A stretch of DNA of 64,000 bases from Pontibacterium granulatum (GTDB taxonomy: Bacteria > Pseudomonadota > Gammaproteobacteria > Pseudomonadales > Balneatricaceae). The notes beneath the pieces were generated by a model. The model worked only from the letters and a program-made list of their open reading frames with translations. It did no database searches and was not told the DNA's origin. This document shows positions 38,408 through 47,417 of the stretch, piece by piece. A program made the translations under genes and the position numbers. Positions within the stretch are counted from its first letter, which is position 1. Each line of letters begins with the position of its first letter. Location of the stretch: positions 235,169-299,168 of the forward strand of contig NZ_JASBRH010000003.1 of NCBI RefSeq assembly GCF_029961155.1. Direction: 5' to 3'.

Positions 38408-40113
38408 CAGCGTTGTACCATTTGTTGATCGTGCTGAATCAGGTTATCCGGCGGCACGTTCAGTACACGCAACGTGCCACCCACGGCACGGGCGAAGATC
38501 GGCGCCGCTACTTCACCGCCGTAATATTCCTGGTTACGTGGATTATCCACCATCACTACCGTAATTACCCTTGGATCACTGGCCGGGGCAATGCCCGCGA
38601 ACACCGAGATATACTGATCTTCGATATAACCGCCGTTACCCACTTTGTGCACCGTGCCGGTCTTGCCCGCGACGCGATAGCCTGGAATCGACGCCTGCCT
38701 GCCGGTGCCTTTAATACTGATCACTGTTTCCATCATGCCGCGTACAGAACGCGCCACCTGGGCTGGCATTACGCGCACCGGCGGTAACGGTTTCTCCGCA
38801 TGCAGCAAACTTACCGGCGACAAGATGCCATCATTTGCCAACGGCAGATAAGCCTGCGCCAGTTGCAACGGCGTCACCGACAGACCATAGCCATAAGACA
38901 TGGTGGCCCGCTGAAGTACCTGGCTCTCAGCCAGATAAGGCAGTCGTCCTGAACGCTCACCCGGAAAACCAATACCCGTCGCTGAGCCCAAACCTACATT
39001 CTGCAGCAGATGATGCAAAGTACCCGGCTCCAGGCTCAGTGCCAGTTTCGCAGAACCCACGTTACTGGACTTGGTAATAATGCCGGTAATATCCAGTTCA
39101 CCGTAGTTACGGTGATCACGGATGGTTTTGCCTTTCACACGCATGTAGCCAGGTGCTGTATCCACCACACTGCGCATACCGTATTTTCCGCTCATCAACG
39201 CTGCAGCCACCGTCATCGGCTTCATCGTTGAACCCGGTTCAAACAGATCAGTCACCGCACGGTTACGGATCGTCGACGAAACGCGATCCGCTGGATTGTT
39301 CGGGTTGTACGACGGGTAGTTTGCCATCGCCAACACCTCACCCGTTTTCGCATCCAGCATAACCAAAGATGCAGCATCCGCTTTATGTGCAGTCACGGCT
39401 GCTTTCAGCTCTCTATACGCCAGGTACTGCAGGCGCATATCGATGGTGAGCTGCAGCGACTGGCCATGCTGCGCCGCACTCTCCGAGCGAATATGCTTAA
39501 CCGTGCGCCCCAACAGATCCTTGAGAACCAGCTGTTTACCCGGTTCTGCATGCAGCGCTTTCTCATAGGACAGCTCCAGTCCTTCCTGACCTTTACCGTC
39601 ACGGTTGGTAAAGCCAACCAGATGACTGGCCACTTCACCGGCGGGATAGAACCGCTTGTAGTCCCGTTCTACATGGATACCCGGCACTTTCAGCGCGCGG
39701 ATACGATCAGCCACTACCGGTTCTACCTGGCGTTTCAAGTACATGAAACGCTTGCCACGTTTAGCCGAAATTTTCTTCACCAGCGCGGTACGACTGGTGC
39801 CCAGCGCCTGTGCCAGCTTGCCCAGCGACACATGGTTAAGGTCAGCCATCTTCGGGTCGACCCACACCGTTGCGACCGGGGCACTGACCGCGATCGGATC
39901 ACCATTGCGATCTGTAATAATGCCGCGATGAGCCGGAACCTGGATCACGCGCAAGCTGCGGGCGTCACCCTGATTCTGCAGGAACTCCTGCTCATCGATG
40001 TAAAGTGAGATCAGCTTAAAACCGATACCAAAGGTGATCGCCGCCAACATGCCCAGCACGAGAGCAAGCCGCCAACCTTTGCCTATTTGTCTGTGTATAT
40101 GCTCTTCACTCAT
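38407..40113 (-). CDS. ftsI: Septal peptidoglycan transpeptidase FtsI (PBP3)
   Basis: FtsI is the class B penicillin-binding protein that cross-links septal peptidoglycan with FtsW. It has 568 residues: a short cytoplasmic tail, one membrane segment (about 17-37), a pedestal domain and the transpeptidase domain. The active site has STMK (about 297, nucleophile Ser), SSN (about 350) and KTGT (about 485). The ATG chosen gives MSEEHIHRQIG and overlaps the end of ftsL by eight bases. Confidence 0.96.
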   Translation of the reverse strand: MSEEHIHRQIGKGWRLALVLGMLAAITFGIGFKLISLYIDEQEFLQNQGDARSLRVIQVPAHRGIITDRNGDPIAVSAPVATVWVDPKMADLNHVSLGKLAQALGTSRTALVKKISAKRGKRFMYLKRQVEPVVADRIRALKVPGIHVERDYKRFYPAGEVASHLVGFTNRDGKGQEGLELSYEKALHAEPGKQLVLKDLLGRTVKHIRSESAAQHGQSLQLTIDMRLQYLAYRELKAAVTAHKADAASLVMLDAKTGEVLAMANYPSYNPNNPADRVSSTIRNRAVTDLFEPGSTMKPMTVAAALMSGKYGMRSVVDTAPGYMRVKGKTIRDHRNYGELDITGIITKSSNVGSAKLALSLEPGTLHHLLQNVGLGSATGIGFPGERSGRLPYLAESQVLQRATMSYGYGLSVTPLQLAQAYLPLANDGILSPVSLLHAEKPLPPVRVMPAQVARSVRGMMETVISIKGTGRQASIPGYRVAGKTGTVHKVGNGGYIEDQYISVFAGIAPASDPRVITVVMVDNPRNQEYYGGEVAAPIFARAVGGTLRVLNVPPDNLIQHDQQMVQR

Positions 40114-40459
40114 CGCGCACAAACTCAATTTTTGTGGGATCCGGCACCTGCATCTGAAGTTTTTTCAGCGCCAGGGATTCCACCCGGTTATTCGCTGCCC
40201 AAGCCCCCTGCTCAAGCAATAGCTGCCCCCATTCAACCTGCAGCTCGTCGTACTCTCTGACCGCTACCTGATGCTGATGAAACAGCTTGCGGTAATCATG
40301 GGATGCAAAGATCACCATCAATGCGGACAACACAACCAAAAAAACTGTTAAAAACAGGATTAGCGCGGACTTAACCAGCTCCTGCGCCTGGTAGATCCTT
40401 ACCGGCTCTGGTTTCGCGTCTTTCTCTTTAAATTTGCGAAACCGTTGCAATGCAAGCAT
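40106..40459 (-). CDS. ftsL: Cell division protein FtsL
   Basis: FtsL is a small bitopic divisome protein that forms a coiled coil with FtsB and activates FtsWI. It has 117 residues: a charged cytoplasmic part, one membrane helix (about 32-54, ALILFLTVFLVVLSALMVIF) and a periplasmic coiled coil (about 60-105). Its identity is supported strongly by position between rsmH and ftsI; its ATG overlaps the rsmH stop by one base. Confidence 0.92.
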   Translation of the reverse strand: MLALQRFRKFKEKDAKPEPVRIYQAQELVKSALILFLTVFLVVLSALMVIFASHDYRKLFHQHQVAVREYDELQVEWGQLLLEQGAWAANNRVESLALKKLQMQVPDPTKIEFVRDE

Positions 40460-41397
40460 CAGGCAATCTTGACGGCTGCACGCATCACTGCACTGCGTGC
40501 GCGTGGGTTGTCAGAGACTTCCTTTTTACCCGCTTTCACGGCCTTACCCACTGACTTCAGTCGCTGGTTCAGCATATCCTGCGTTACCGGGATGCCCGGC
40601 GGCAGATGCTCGTCACCTTTTACATACTTGCGAATAAAGCGCTTAACGATGCGGTCTTCCAGAGAATGGAAGCTGATCACCACCAGACGCCCGCCTTCAG
40701 CCAGCACCTCCAGCGCCTGATCAAGACAACGTTCGAGGTCTTCGAGTTCCCGATTGATATGAATGCGAATACCCTGGAATGCACGGGTTGCCGGATGTTT
40801 ACCTTTTTCCCATGCAGGATTGGCTTCCGCGATAATCTTCGCCAGACGCGCAGTCGTCACAATCGGCGCTTCTTCACGTTCGGCAACTATCGCTTTCGCC
40901 ATGCGGCGGGAGAAACGCTCTTCACCATAGGTGTAGAGCACATCTGCAATTTCCTTCTCTTCTGCGCGTGCCAACCACTCGGCTGCGCTTTCACCCACTC
41001 CCGGGTTCATTCGCATATCAAGCGGGCCATCCTGTGTAAAACTGAAACCACGCTCCGGGTCATCCAACTGCGGAGAAGACACGCCCAGATCCAGCAGCAC
41101 ACCATCAACCTTACCCATCATGCCGGCATCGGTGACGAACTGCTCCATCTCGGCAAAACTGCCATGACAAATAGAAAAACGCGGCTCGTCTCCGAACCGC
41201 TGCTGTGAATGCGCAATCGCCTGGGGATCCTTATCAATCCCCATCACGCGACCGCTGTCGGAAAGGCGATCCAATATCAGTGCAGTGTGTCCGCCACGGC
41301 CAAAAGTACCGTCCACGTAGAAACCGTCAGGGTCCTGCACCAGCAGATCGACAGCCTCATCCAGCAACACCGTAATGTGTTTAAATTCCTGCGCCAT
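40459..41397 (-). CDS. rsmH: 16S rRNA (cytosine-1402-N4)-methyltransferase RsmH (MraW)
   Basis: RsmH methylates N4 of C1402 in 16S rRNA. It has 312 residues with the SAM-binding [14 protein letters not shown] at about 29, [15 protein letters not shown] at about 101 and [15 protein letters not shown] at about 248. It lies 19 bases after mraZ, the standard second gene of the dcw cluster. Confidence 0.97.
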   Translation of the reverse strand: MAQEFKHITVLLDEAVDLLVQDPDGFYVDGTFGRGGHTALILDRLSDSGRVMGIDKDPQAIAHSQQRFGDEPRFSICHGSFAEMEQFVTDAGMMGKVDGVLLDLGVSSPQLDDPERGFSFTQDGPLDMRMNPGVGESAAEWLARAEEKEIADVLYTYGEERFSRRMAKAIVAEREEAPIVTTARLAKIIAEANPAWEKGKHPATRAFQGIRIHINRELEDLERCLDQALEVLAEGGRLVVISFHSLEDRIVKRFIRKYVKGDEHLPPGIPVTQDMLNQRLKSVGKAVKAGKKEVSDNPRARSAVMRAAVKIA

Positions 41398-41416
41398 TCT
41401 TCAGCATGTATCCAAT

Positions 41417-41869
41417 TTAAAGTGACAGAGTCTGCATCTCTTCGGGTATTTCATTACCCTCGTCTACCTGCAGATATTCATCGCGAGTCGCTTCCCAGAG
41501 CGCCTCACTCCATATTTCGAATTTTCGTCCCTGCCCAAGAAGAACAATCTTCTTGTCGAGCTGCGCATAATCCCGCAGCGGTGCAGGTAGTAGCAGACGC
41601 CCATTGCCATCCATCTCCAGATCCGTCGCATGACCGATCAGTAATCGCTGTAGGCGGCGTGCCGCTGGATTGAGACTAGGTAGAGCCTCAATTTTTTTCT
41701 GTATCTCTTCCCATTCAGGAAGCGGGTAAAGCAGTAAGCAACGTTCTTCCGTATCGATTGTGGCTACCAGACTGCCGTCACAACACCCCATGATCTGTTC
41801 ACGGTAGCGTGCCGGGATCGCCATACGTCCCTTTGTGTCCAGGTTGATCGGATTAACGCCACGAAACAT
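41417..41869 (-). CDS. mraZ: Transcriptional regulator MraZ
   Basis: MraZ is an AbrB-fold DNA-binding protein that represses its own dcw promoter. It has 150 residues with two tandem SpoVT/AbrB-type repeats, each with a DXXXR motif: DTKGRMAIPARYR at about 11 and EMDGNGRLLLPAPLRDYA at about 82. Three matching operator boxes lie upstream (41917-41942). It is the first gene of the cluster. Confidence 0.96.
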   Translation of the reverse strand: MFRGVNPINLDTKGRMAIPARYREQIMGCCDGSLVATIDTEERCLLLYPLPEWEEIQKKIEALPSLNPAARRLQRLLIGHATDLEMDGNGRLLLPAPLRDYAQLDKKIVLLGQGRKFEIWSEALWEATRDEYLQVDEGNEIPEEMQTLSL

Positions 41870-41916
41870 AGCTGTTTACTCAGGCTCCACTTGGATACCA
41901 CTTAGACACCAAGATT

Positions 41917-41942
41917 ACCCACAATTCCCCACTTTATCCCAC
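41917..41942 (-). promoter_or_regulatory. MraZ-binding region: three GTGGGN boxes
   Basis: On the minus strand GTGGGA (41942-41937), GTGGGG (41932-41927) and GTGGGT (41922-41917) recur every ten bases, exactly one helical turn. This matches the MraZ operator in Escherichia coli and Mycoplasma. They lie just after the predicted transcription start. Confidence 0.9.
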
Positions 41943-41950
41943 TAGACAAC

Positions 41951-41979
41951 ACTATAGAAATTAACCCCAGCAAATGCAA
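41951..41979 (-). promoter_or_regulatory. Probable mra (dcw) promoter
   Basis: TTGCAT (41979-41974), a 17-base spacer and TATAGT (41956-41951) on the minus strand place the start near 41944, immediately before the MraZ boxes. The -10 is good and the -35 is moderate. Confidence 0.6.
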
Positions 41980-42090
41980 GGCAACACCTACGCGGAAACC
42001 CGCGTAAAATCAGGCAATTATTAGATTGTTTAATAGTGAAAGAGGGCTGTAAAAGCCGTACTTTTTTGAAGCCATTGAATTACAAGGAGT

Positions 42091-42120
42091 AAAAAGCACT
42101 TCACTGTGCGGACGCACAAA
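42091..42120 (-). terminator. Possible terminator of rnpB
   Basis: Downstream of the RNase P RNA the minus strand reads TGTGCG-tc-CGCACA followed by a small GCAC/GTGC stem and TTTTT. The stems are short and may compete, so this is tentative. Confidence 0.35.
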
Positions 42121-42150
42121 AAAGAGAGGCAAAACCTGAATAAAACTATA

Positions 42151-42507
42151 GGAGAAGCCCGCCGATAAGCCGGGTTTTGTCGTGGACAGTCATTCATCTA
42201 GGGTGTACGTCGCCATACACCTCAAGCGACCTACCCGGATCCGGTATGGGCCATACCTTAAGGATCCCTATTTGGTCTTGCTCCGAGTGGGGTTTACCAT
42301 CGCCGTGGAGTGTTGCCACCCACGCGGTGAGCTCTTACCTCACCATTTCAACCTTACCGTTATCCGAAGATACTTAGGCGGTATACTTTCTGCTGCACTT
42401 TCCGTCGGCTTTCGCCGCCCAGACGTTATCTGGCACTTTGCCCTGCGGAGCCCGGACTTTCCTCCCCCTTGCCGAAACAAGGCAGCGACTGTCTAGCGGA
42501 CTTCTCC
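42151..42507 (-). ncRNA. rnpB: RNase P RNA, bacterial type A (M1 RNA)
   Basis: This is the catalytic RNA that matures tRNA 5' ends. On the minus strand the 5' end GGAGAAGTCCGC pairs with the 3' end GGCGGGCTTCTCC to form P1. Conserved core parts can be read in order: TAGACAGTCGC, GAGGAAAGTCCGGGCTCC (P3-P4 region), GGTAAGGTTGAAATGG, GTAAGAGCTCACCGC, TGGTAAACCCCACTCGG, GAGCAAGACCAAATAGG, CCGGGTAGG and the 3' TAGATGAATGACTGTCCAC. The length, about 357 bases, is normal. Exact ends are estimated from the P1 helix. Confidence 0.97.
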
Positions 42508-42520
42508 GGCGCTAAGGATA

Positions 42521-42549
42521 CGCATAACGCACCCTCTTTGCCACCGCAA
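42521..42549 (-). promoter_or_regulatory. Possible rnpB promoter
   Basis: TTGCGG (42549-42544), 17 bases and TATGCG (42526-42521) would start transcription at about 42514, close to the RNA 5' end. Both hexamers are only partial matches. Confidence 0.4.
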
Positions 42550-42590
42550 TATGACGATCCTGAAAAAAACTCGTTCCAAAATCCGGCGCA

Positions 42591-43433
42591 CTAATTTTCG
42601 GCCCGCTCCAGCGCCAATTTATAGAGCAAATTTTTCTTCACGCCGGTGATTTTTGATGCCAGGCCCGCCGCCTGTTTTACAGGCAACTCCTCCAACAGAA
42701 CATCCAACACCTGCAGCGAATTGTTATCCACAACCCCAGCTTCCGGCTTTGGCTTACCATGCACCAACAGAACAAACTCACCTTTCTGCTGATTATGATC
42801 CGCCTCCATCCAGGCAATGAGTTCAACAAGAGGCGCCAGATGAATTGTTTCAAAGGTTTTTGTCAGTTCACGCGCGATTGCCACCTGGCGCTCGTCGCCC
42901 ATCACCGCCTGCATATCCTTGAGCGATTCCAGCACCCGGTGCGGTGATTCGTAGAAGACCAGCGTCCGGCTCTCATCGGCCAGATCCGCATAATACTGTT
43001 TGCGCGCCGCTTTCTTGGCAGGCGGAAACCCCTCAAACGCAAACCGATCAGACGGTAGTCCAGCCGCACTCAGCGCGGCCACAAATGCTGCACAACCCGG
43101 TACCGGTGTCACCCGATAACCCGCTTCGCGCACAGCACGCACAACCACAAAACCCGGATCAGAGATTAGCGGCGTTCCGGCATCAGAGATCAGCGCCACA
43201 CTGCTGCCACTCGCCAACAGATCAATGATCTGATCAATTCGCTGACGTTCATTATGATCATGTACTGAAATCAGTCGCGTATTAATGTTAAAGTGCGCCA
43301 TTAAACGGGCACTGTGCCGCGTATCTTCTGCTGCGATAACATCAACGTTGTTCAGCACCTCAACGGCGCGTTGTGACATATCCTGAAGGTTACCAATCGG
43401 GGTCGCCACAACATACAGTGCAGATTCAGACAT
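42591..43433 (-). CDS. rsmI: 16S rRNA (cytidine-1402-2'-O)-methyltransferase RsmI
   Basis: RsmI adds the 2'-O-methyl group to C1402 of 16S rRNA, the same nucleotide that RsmH methylates on N4. It has 280 residues, tetrapyrrole-methylase fold, with VVATPIGNLQDMSQRA at about 8, AAEDTRHSARLM at about 34, SDAGTPLISDPG at about 83 and YESPHRVLESL at about 160. It diverges from lpoA across only 36 bases, so the two promoters must overlap or lie inside coding sequence. Confidence 0.96.
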   Translation of the reverse strand: MSESALYVVATPIGNLQDMSQRAVEVLNNVDVIAAEDTRHSARLMAHFNINTRLISVHDHNERQRIDQIIDLLASGSSVALISDAGTPLISDPGFVVVRAVREAGYRVTPVPGCAAFVAALSAAGLPSDRFAFEGFPPAKKAARKQYYADLADESRTLVFYESPHRVLESLKDMQAVMGDERQVAIARELTKTFETIHLAPLVELIAWMEADHNQQKGEFVLLVHGKPKPEAGVVDNNSLQVLDVLLEELPVKQAAGLASKITGVKKNLLYKLALERAEN

Positions 43434-43469
43434 CAGCTATTCCATCCTAAAAACCGGGGTGAGAAGTAT

Positions 43470-45314
43470 ATGACGATTCATTGGCGCCTGTCTTTGGCAG
43501 CAGGCATTCTCGGAGTTGTTTTGGCAGGCTGCAGCCAGCCACCGGTCAAACCGACCCAACCAAGCAAACCGGGTTACAGTTCGGAAGAACAAGCACGCCT
43601 GAAAGTGGAGCAACTGCTCAGAAAGGCCAGTACGGCACCGCAAATCCAGGCAGCACAGCTTCGTATTGAAGCTGCAAATATTCTTATCCAGATGGATAAA
43701 AAGCAAAGCGCCCTTAACGTTCTGAACAATGTCGACCTCGAGTATCTCCCCCCAAAACTACGCTACGAGGTTGCCCAAAGCCGCGCCCGCGCTGCTCTGG
43801 ATGCGCAACAGCCTCAGGAAGCTCTGCGCTATCTTGAGTTCCCAGCCGACACGGCCTATCGCCCTTCACTCGAACAAGCCACACGCATTGGCGAGTTACG
43901 TGCAGAAGCCTTCCGCCTGCAAAATGATCCGGTAAGCGAAGCACTGGAGCTGATCCAGATCAGCACCAACGAACAAGATCCAGCGCTGCAACAACAGCTG
44001 CATAACCAAATCTGGAATGCACTGCGCATGCTATCACCAGACCAGCTGCAGTCCCTTAGCCTGCGCACTGGGAATACATACTACGAACAAGGCTGGTTCG
44101 AGCTTTCACTTATCCACAAACAGGCCCGCGGCCTGGACCAACTCAACAAACTGACCGAAGAGTGGAATACACTGTGGGAGTCCCACCCAGCCCACCTGGT
44201 CCCCCCACAATCTGAAGCGATCACCAGCTCCGAACCGATCCTGGCGCAACGTATCGCCGTACTATTACCCATGCAGGGCGATCTCAACAAAGCCGCCACA
44301 GCAATCCGCGAAGGCATCATGGCCGCGTACTTTAACGACCAAGCCTATGGAAAACCGGTACCCGATATCCAGTTTGTCGACTCCACACAGATAAGTGAAC
44401 CGGCTCAGCTGCAAAACCTGATCAACGAACAACAAATTGATCTGGTCATAGGGCCGCTTCAAAAGTCATACGTAAGCGCCCTGAACCGCAGTACCCCAAT
44501 GCCCGCTCCGGTCCTGGCGCTCAACTACGATCACAACAGCGAATTCAACCAGGTGTTCCAGTTTGGCCTGGCAGCAGAGGATGAGGCACGCCAGGCGGCA
44601 CGTAAAATCTGGAGTGACGGACACCGCATTGCACTGGCACTGGTACCCATGACAAGCTGGGGAACCCGCATTCGCGATGCTTTCGAAGAGGAATTCACCG
44701 CATTGGGTGGCGCCGTCGCTGATAGTACCCGCTTCGACCGCCAGGAAGACTTCTCTCGCGATGTCAGCTCACTGCTGGCCACCGACAAGAGCGCTCAACG
44801 CGCGAAGCAGGTCTTTCAGCTAAGCAGTCGCAAAGTAAAGTTTGAAGAGCGCCGCCGTAAGGATGTCGACGCCATCTTCCTCAGTGCCCTACCGGGTGAT
44901 GCACGCCAGATTAAACCGATCCTGGCATTCCACTACGCCGGCGACCTGCCGATCTATGCAACATCCCATGTTTTTGCCGGTACCAGTGACAGCCAGCGCG
45001 ATCGCGACCTGAACGGCATCCAGTTTGTTGACGCCCCATGGTCCCTGACCGCACCGTCCGAAACCAAGCGCTATCTGGCACAGAAACGCCAGGACACTGA
45101 TACCCGCTTCGGCCGGCTGTATGCACTCGGTATCGACGCATACAAACTGTACCCCTACCTGAATCAGCTAGCGACCAGCGACGGCGCCAGCATTCAGGGT
45201 GAAACCGGCGCTCTCAGCGTCAACCCTGACAAAACCGTCGTGCGCATCCTGCAGTGGGCCCAGTTCCGCAAAGGCAGCCCACAGATGCAACAGGCCCGCA
45301 CCGCCCAACCTTAG
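43470..45314 (+). CDS. lpoA: Outer-membrane lipoprotein activator of PBP1A, LpoA
   Basis: LpoA reaches from the outer membrane through the peptidoglycan to stimulate PBP1A. It has 614 residues with a lipoprotein signal: hydrophobic 7-19 and lipobox LAGC with Cys at 21. An N-terminal TPR-like helical domain (about 40-240) and a C-terminal domain resembling a periplasmic binding protein (about 260-600, RIAVLLPMQGDLNKAATAIREG) follow. It starts the lpoA-yraN-diaA-dolP unit, the usual order. Confidence 0.93.
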   Translation: MTIHWRLSLAAGILGVVLAGCSQPPVKPTQPSKPGYSSEEQARLKVEQLLRKASTAPQIQAAQLRIEAANILIQMDKKQSALNVLNNVDLEYLPPKLRYEVAQSRARAALDAQQPQEALRYLEFPADTAYRPSLEQATRIGELRAEAFRLQNDPVSEALELIQISTNEQDPALQQQLHNQIWNALRMLSPDQLQSLSLRTGNTYYEQGWFELSLIHKQARGLDQLNKLTEEWNTLWESHPAHLVPPQSEAITSSEPILAQRIAVLLPMQGDLNKAATAIREGIMAAYFNDQAYGKPVPDIQFVDSTQISEPAQLQNLINEQQIDLVIGPLQKSYVSALNRSTPMPAPVLALNYDHNSEFNQVFQFGLAAEDEARQAARKIWSDGHRIALALVPMTSWGTRIRDAFEEEFTALGGAVADSTRFDRQEDFSRDVSSLLATDKSAQRAKQVFQLSSRKVKFEERRRKDVDAIFLSALPGDARQIKPILAFHYAGDLPIYATSHVFAGTSDSQRDRDLNGIQFVDAPWSLTAPSETKRYLAQKRQDTDTRFGRLYALGIDAYKLYPYLNQLATSDGASIQGETGALSVNPDKTVVRILQWAQFRKGSPQMQQARTAQP

Positions 45315-45322
45315 GATTATTC

Positions 45323-45682
45323 ATGGATCGAAAACAGATCGGCAAGGACGCCGAAAACCACGCCCGCACCTACCTTGAGCGCGCCGGGCTAAAGACACTG
45401 ACCAGCAACTACAATTGCCGAGGAGGCGAGATTGATCTCATCCTTCGCCACGGCAAAACACTGGTGTTTGTCGAGGTCCGCCTGCGCAGTAACCCACACT
45501 TTGGCAGCGCAGCAGAAACCGTCACCCCGTCCAAGCAGAAGCGAATCATCCACGCAGCACGCCACTTTCTGATGCGCAACAGCCAACTGAGCGATTTAGA
45601 GTGCCGTTTCGATGTCATCGCTTTTGACTCGACAGAAGCACTCTCCGCGCCACTGTGGTATAAAGACGCCTTCAGACTATGA
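45323..45682 (+). CDS. yraN: UPF0102 protein YraN, putative endonuclease fold
   Basis: This 119-residue protein belongs to the YraN/UPF0102 family, with a restriction-endonuclease-like fold and no established role. Family motifs are GKDAENHARTYLERAGL at the N-terminus, the putative active-site set NCRGGEIDLILRHGKTLVFVEVR (E, D and EVR; split here as GGEIDLI and VFVEVR) and FDVIAFD. I take the ATG with AGGA eight bases upstream; a longer frame starts inside lpoA. Confidence 0.92.
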   Translation: MDRKQIGKDAENHARTYLERAGLKTLTSNYNCRGGEIDLILRHGKTLVFVEVRLRSNPHFGSAAETVTPSKQKRIIHAARHFLMRNSQLSDLECRFDVIAFDSTEALSAPLWYKDAFRL

Positions 45683-45705
45683 TGTAGCAGTGTTAAGGAA
45701 AAAGA

Positions 45706-46299
45706 ATGGAACTTGAGGACCGTATCGTCAGTCAGTTTCACAACTCGATGGAGGTGAACGCCGTAACCATCGAACAATATACGCCCATGATCGCACATGC
45801 GGGCGAGCTGCTACTCCATTGCCTGATCACGGATGCGAAGGTGTTAACCTGCGGAAACGGTGCCTCTGCATCGCTGGCACAGCACTTCTGCAGCCTGATG
45901 CTCAACCGTTTTCGCCAAGAACGCCCCGGCCTGCCAGCCATTAGCCTGAATGCCGACGCTCATGCGATGAGCGGCATCAGCGAGGACAGCAGCTTCAGTG
46001 ACGTATACGCCAAGCAGATTCGCGCCTTGGGTCAACCCGGAGATCTACTGTTGATTGTGTCGCCCCACGGCCGCTCGAACAGTCTGGTACAGGCCATTCA
46101 GGCTGCTCACGACCGGGAAATGACCGTTATTGCGCTAACCGGCAACGATGGCGGTGACATGACTGCACTGCTTGGCCCGGATGAGGTTGAGATCTGCGTA
46201 CCGGCAGAAGACCCAATTCTGGTGCACGACGCACACCTGCTCGTTCTGCACTCTCTTTGTGATCTGGTCGATTTTCAACTGTTTGGAAGCGAACTCTGA
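45706..46299 (+). CDS. diaA: SIS-domain protein DiaA, DnaA initiator-associating factor
   Basis: DiaA binds DnaA as a tetramer and promotes ordered initiation at oriC in Escherichia coli. This 197-residue protein has one SIS domain (about 35-185) with the phosphosugar-binding CGNGASASLAQHFCSLML and IVSPHGRSNSLVQAI motifs. It resembles GmhA heptose isomerase too, but position between yraN and dolP favours DiaA. The stop shares a base with the dolP start. Confidence 0.9.
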   Translation: MELEDRIVSQFHNSMEVNAVTIEQYTPMIAHAGELLLHCLITDAKVLTCGNGASASLAQHFCSLMLNRFRQERPGLPAISLNADAHAMSGISEDSSFSDVYAKQIRALGQPGDLLLIVSPHGRSNSLVQAIQAAHDREMTVIALTGNDGGDMTALLGPDEVEICVPAEDPILVHDAHLLVLHSLCDLVDFQLFGSEL

Positions 46300-46874
46300 T
46301 GAACACGAAACTCGCAATCGCCACGCTTATTTGCTCCCTGACCCTGAGCGGCTGCTCCAACCTGATCAGCGCCAGCCGGGAGGAACCAATCCCTGAAGAC
46401 TATGGTTCCCGCACCGTCGGCAGCTACGTTGACGACGAAGTGATTGAAACCAAGGCTTATGTAAACCTGATGGAAGCCGAACCTCAACTGCAGGGTGCGT
46501 CTGTAGGCGTAACCAGCTTTAACGGTATCGTCCTGCTAACCGGTCAGTCCCCGTCTGAAGAGGCACGCAGTCTGGCCGAGCAGATCGTCGCCAGCGTACG
46601 CAAGGTTCGCCGGGTACACAACGAAATCGAAGTCTCCGGCAGCACCTCAACACTAAATGACGCTAGCGATGTATGGCTTACCCTGAAGACCAAAAGCCAG
46701 CTACTAGTTGATGAACGCGTTCCAGGCCACCGCATCAAAGTCGTGACCGAAAATGGCACTGTCTACCTGATGGGCCTGGTCACCCAAGCGGAGGCCGATG
46801 CAGCAGTGAGCATCGTCAGCGGCCTGGGTGGTGTACAGAAGATTGTGAAGATCTTCGAATACATCGACCAGTAA
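46299..46874 (+). CDS. dolP: Outer-membrane lipoprotein DolP, two BON domains
   Basis: DolP (YraP) is a division-localised lipoprotein that supports outer-membrane integrity. It has 191 residues: a signal peptide with lipobox LSGC (Cys at about 19) and two BON domains (about 46-113 and 123-190). Each has a hydrophobic strand with a central Gly, seen as VTSFNGIVLLTGQ and VVTENGTVYLMGLV. It ends the lpoA unit and faces sspB across a shared terminator. Confidence 0.94.
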   Translation: MNTKLAIATLICSLTLSGCSNLISASREEPIPEDYGSRTVGSYVDDEVIETKAYVNLMEAEPQLQGASVGVTSFNGIVLLTGQSPSEEARSLAEQIVASVRKVRRVHNEIEVSGSTSTLNDASDVWLTLKTKSQLLVDERVPGHRIKVVTENGTVYLMGLVTQAEADAAVSIVSGLGGVQKIVKIFEYIDQ

Positions 46875-46892
46875 CACAAACTCACGCCAAAG

Positions 46893-46927
46893 AAAAAGCC
46901 GGAACGATCACTCGTTCCGGCTTTTTT
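46893..46927. terminator. Bidirectional terminator between dolP and sspB
   Basis: AAAAAGCCGGAACGA pairs perfectly with TCGTTCCGGCTTTTT around TCAC. It has A-runs on one side and T-runs on the other and serves both convergent transcripts. Its right end touches the sspB stop codon. Confidence 0.92.
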
Positions 46928-47334
46928 TATTTCACAACCTTCAGCACAGGCCCCTTTTTCTTTGGCGGCACCTCTGGCTCTGGCGGCTCCGGCGGCTGTT
47001 CTTCCATATCGTAAAGATCAGCGCCGGGCTCTATACCAAATCCCATTCCGGCGGCATTTTCACGGGCATAGATTGCAATGACAGCCCCCAGCGGAATATA
47101 CACATCCATAGGTACACCACCAAACCGGGCATTAAAGCTCACAGCCTGGTCATCAATCATAAATCCGCGCACGGCTGTTGGTGCAATGTTCAGCACTATC
47201 TGACCGTCTTCAACAAACTGCACCGGTACCACAACACCACTCCAGTCTGCATTCACGACTACATGTGGGGTCAGGTCGTTATCCTGCATCCATTCATACA
47301 GTGCACGCAACAGATAAGGACGACTTGGTTTCAT
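46927..47334 (-). CDS. sspB: ClpXP protease specificity-enhancing factor SspB
   Basis: SspB delivers ssrA-tagged proteins to ClpXP. It has 135 residues from the ATG giving MKPSRPYLLRALYEWM; codons further upstream are not conserved. A dimeric substrate-binding domain (about 1-105) is followed by a flexible acidic/proline linker and the ClpX-docking tail PVLKVVK at the C-terminus. It lies 83 bases after sspA. Confidence 0.95.
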   Translation of the reverse strand: MKPSRPYLLRALYEWMQDNDLTPHVVVNADWSGVVVPVQFVEDGQIVLNIAPTAVRGFMIDDQAVSFNARFGGVPMDVYIPLGAVIAIYARENAAGMGFGIEPGADLYDMEEQPPEPPEPEVPPKKKGPVLKVVK

Positions 47335-47417
47335 AACAACTCCATACAAAAAAGGGATGAAGTCACCTTCATCCCCTTATACTTACGCACCAGCATAGCT
47401 GCTGGCAATACCTGCTA

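Noticed and set aside
42177..42496. Short open frames within the RNase P RNA
   Set aside because: They are plus-strand frames across a structured RNA gene on the minus strand and have no protein character.
46893..46927. Hairpin read as part of a small RNA gene
   Set aside because: It is a simple bidirectional terminator exactly between two convergent genes.
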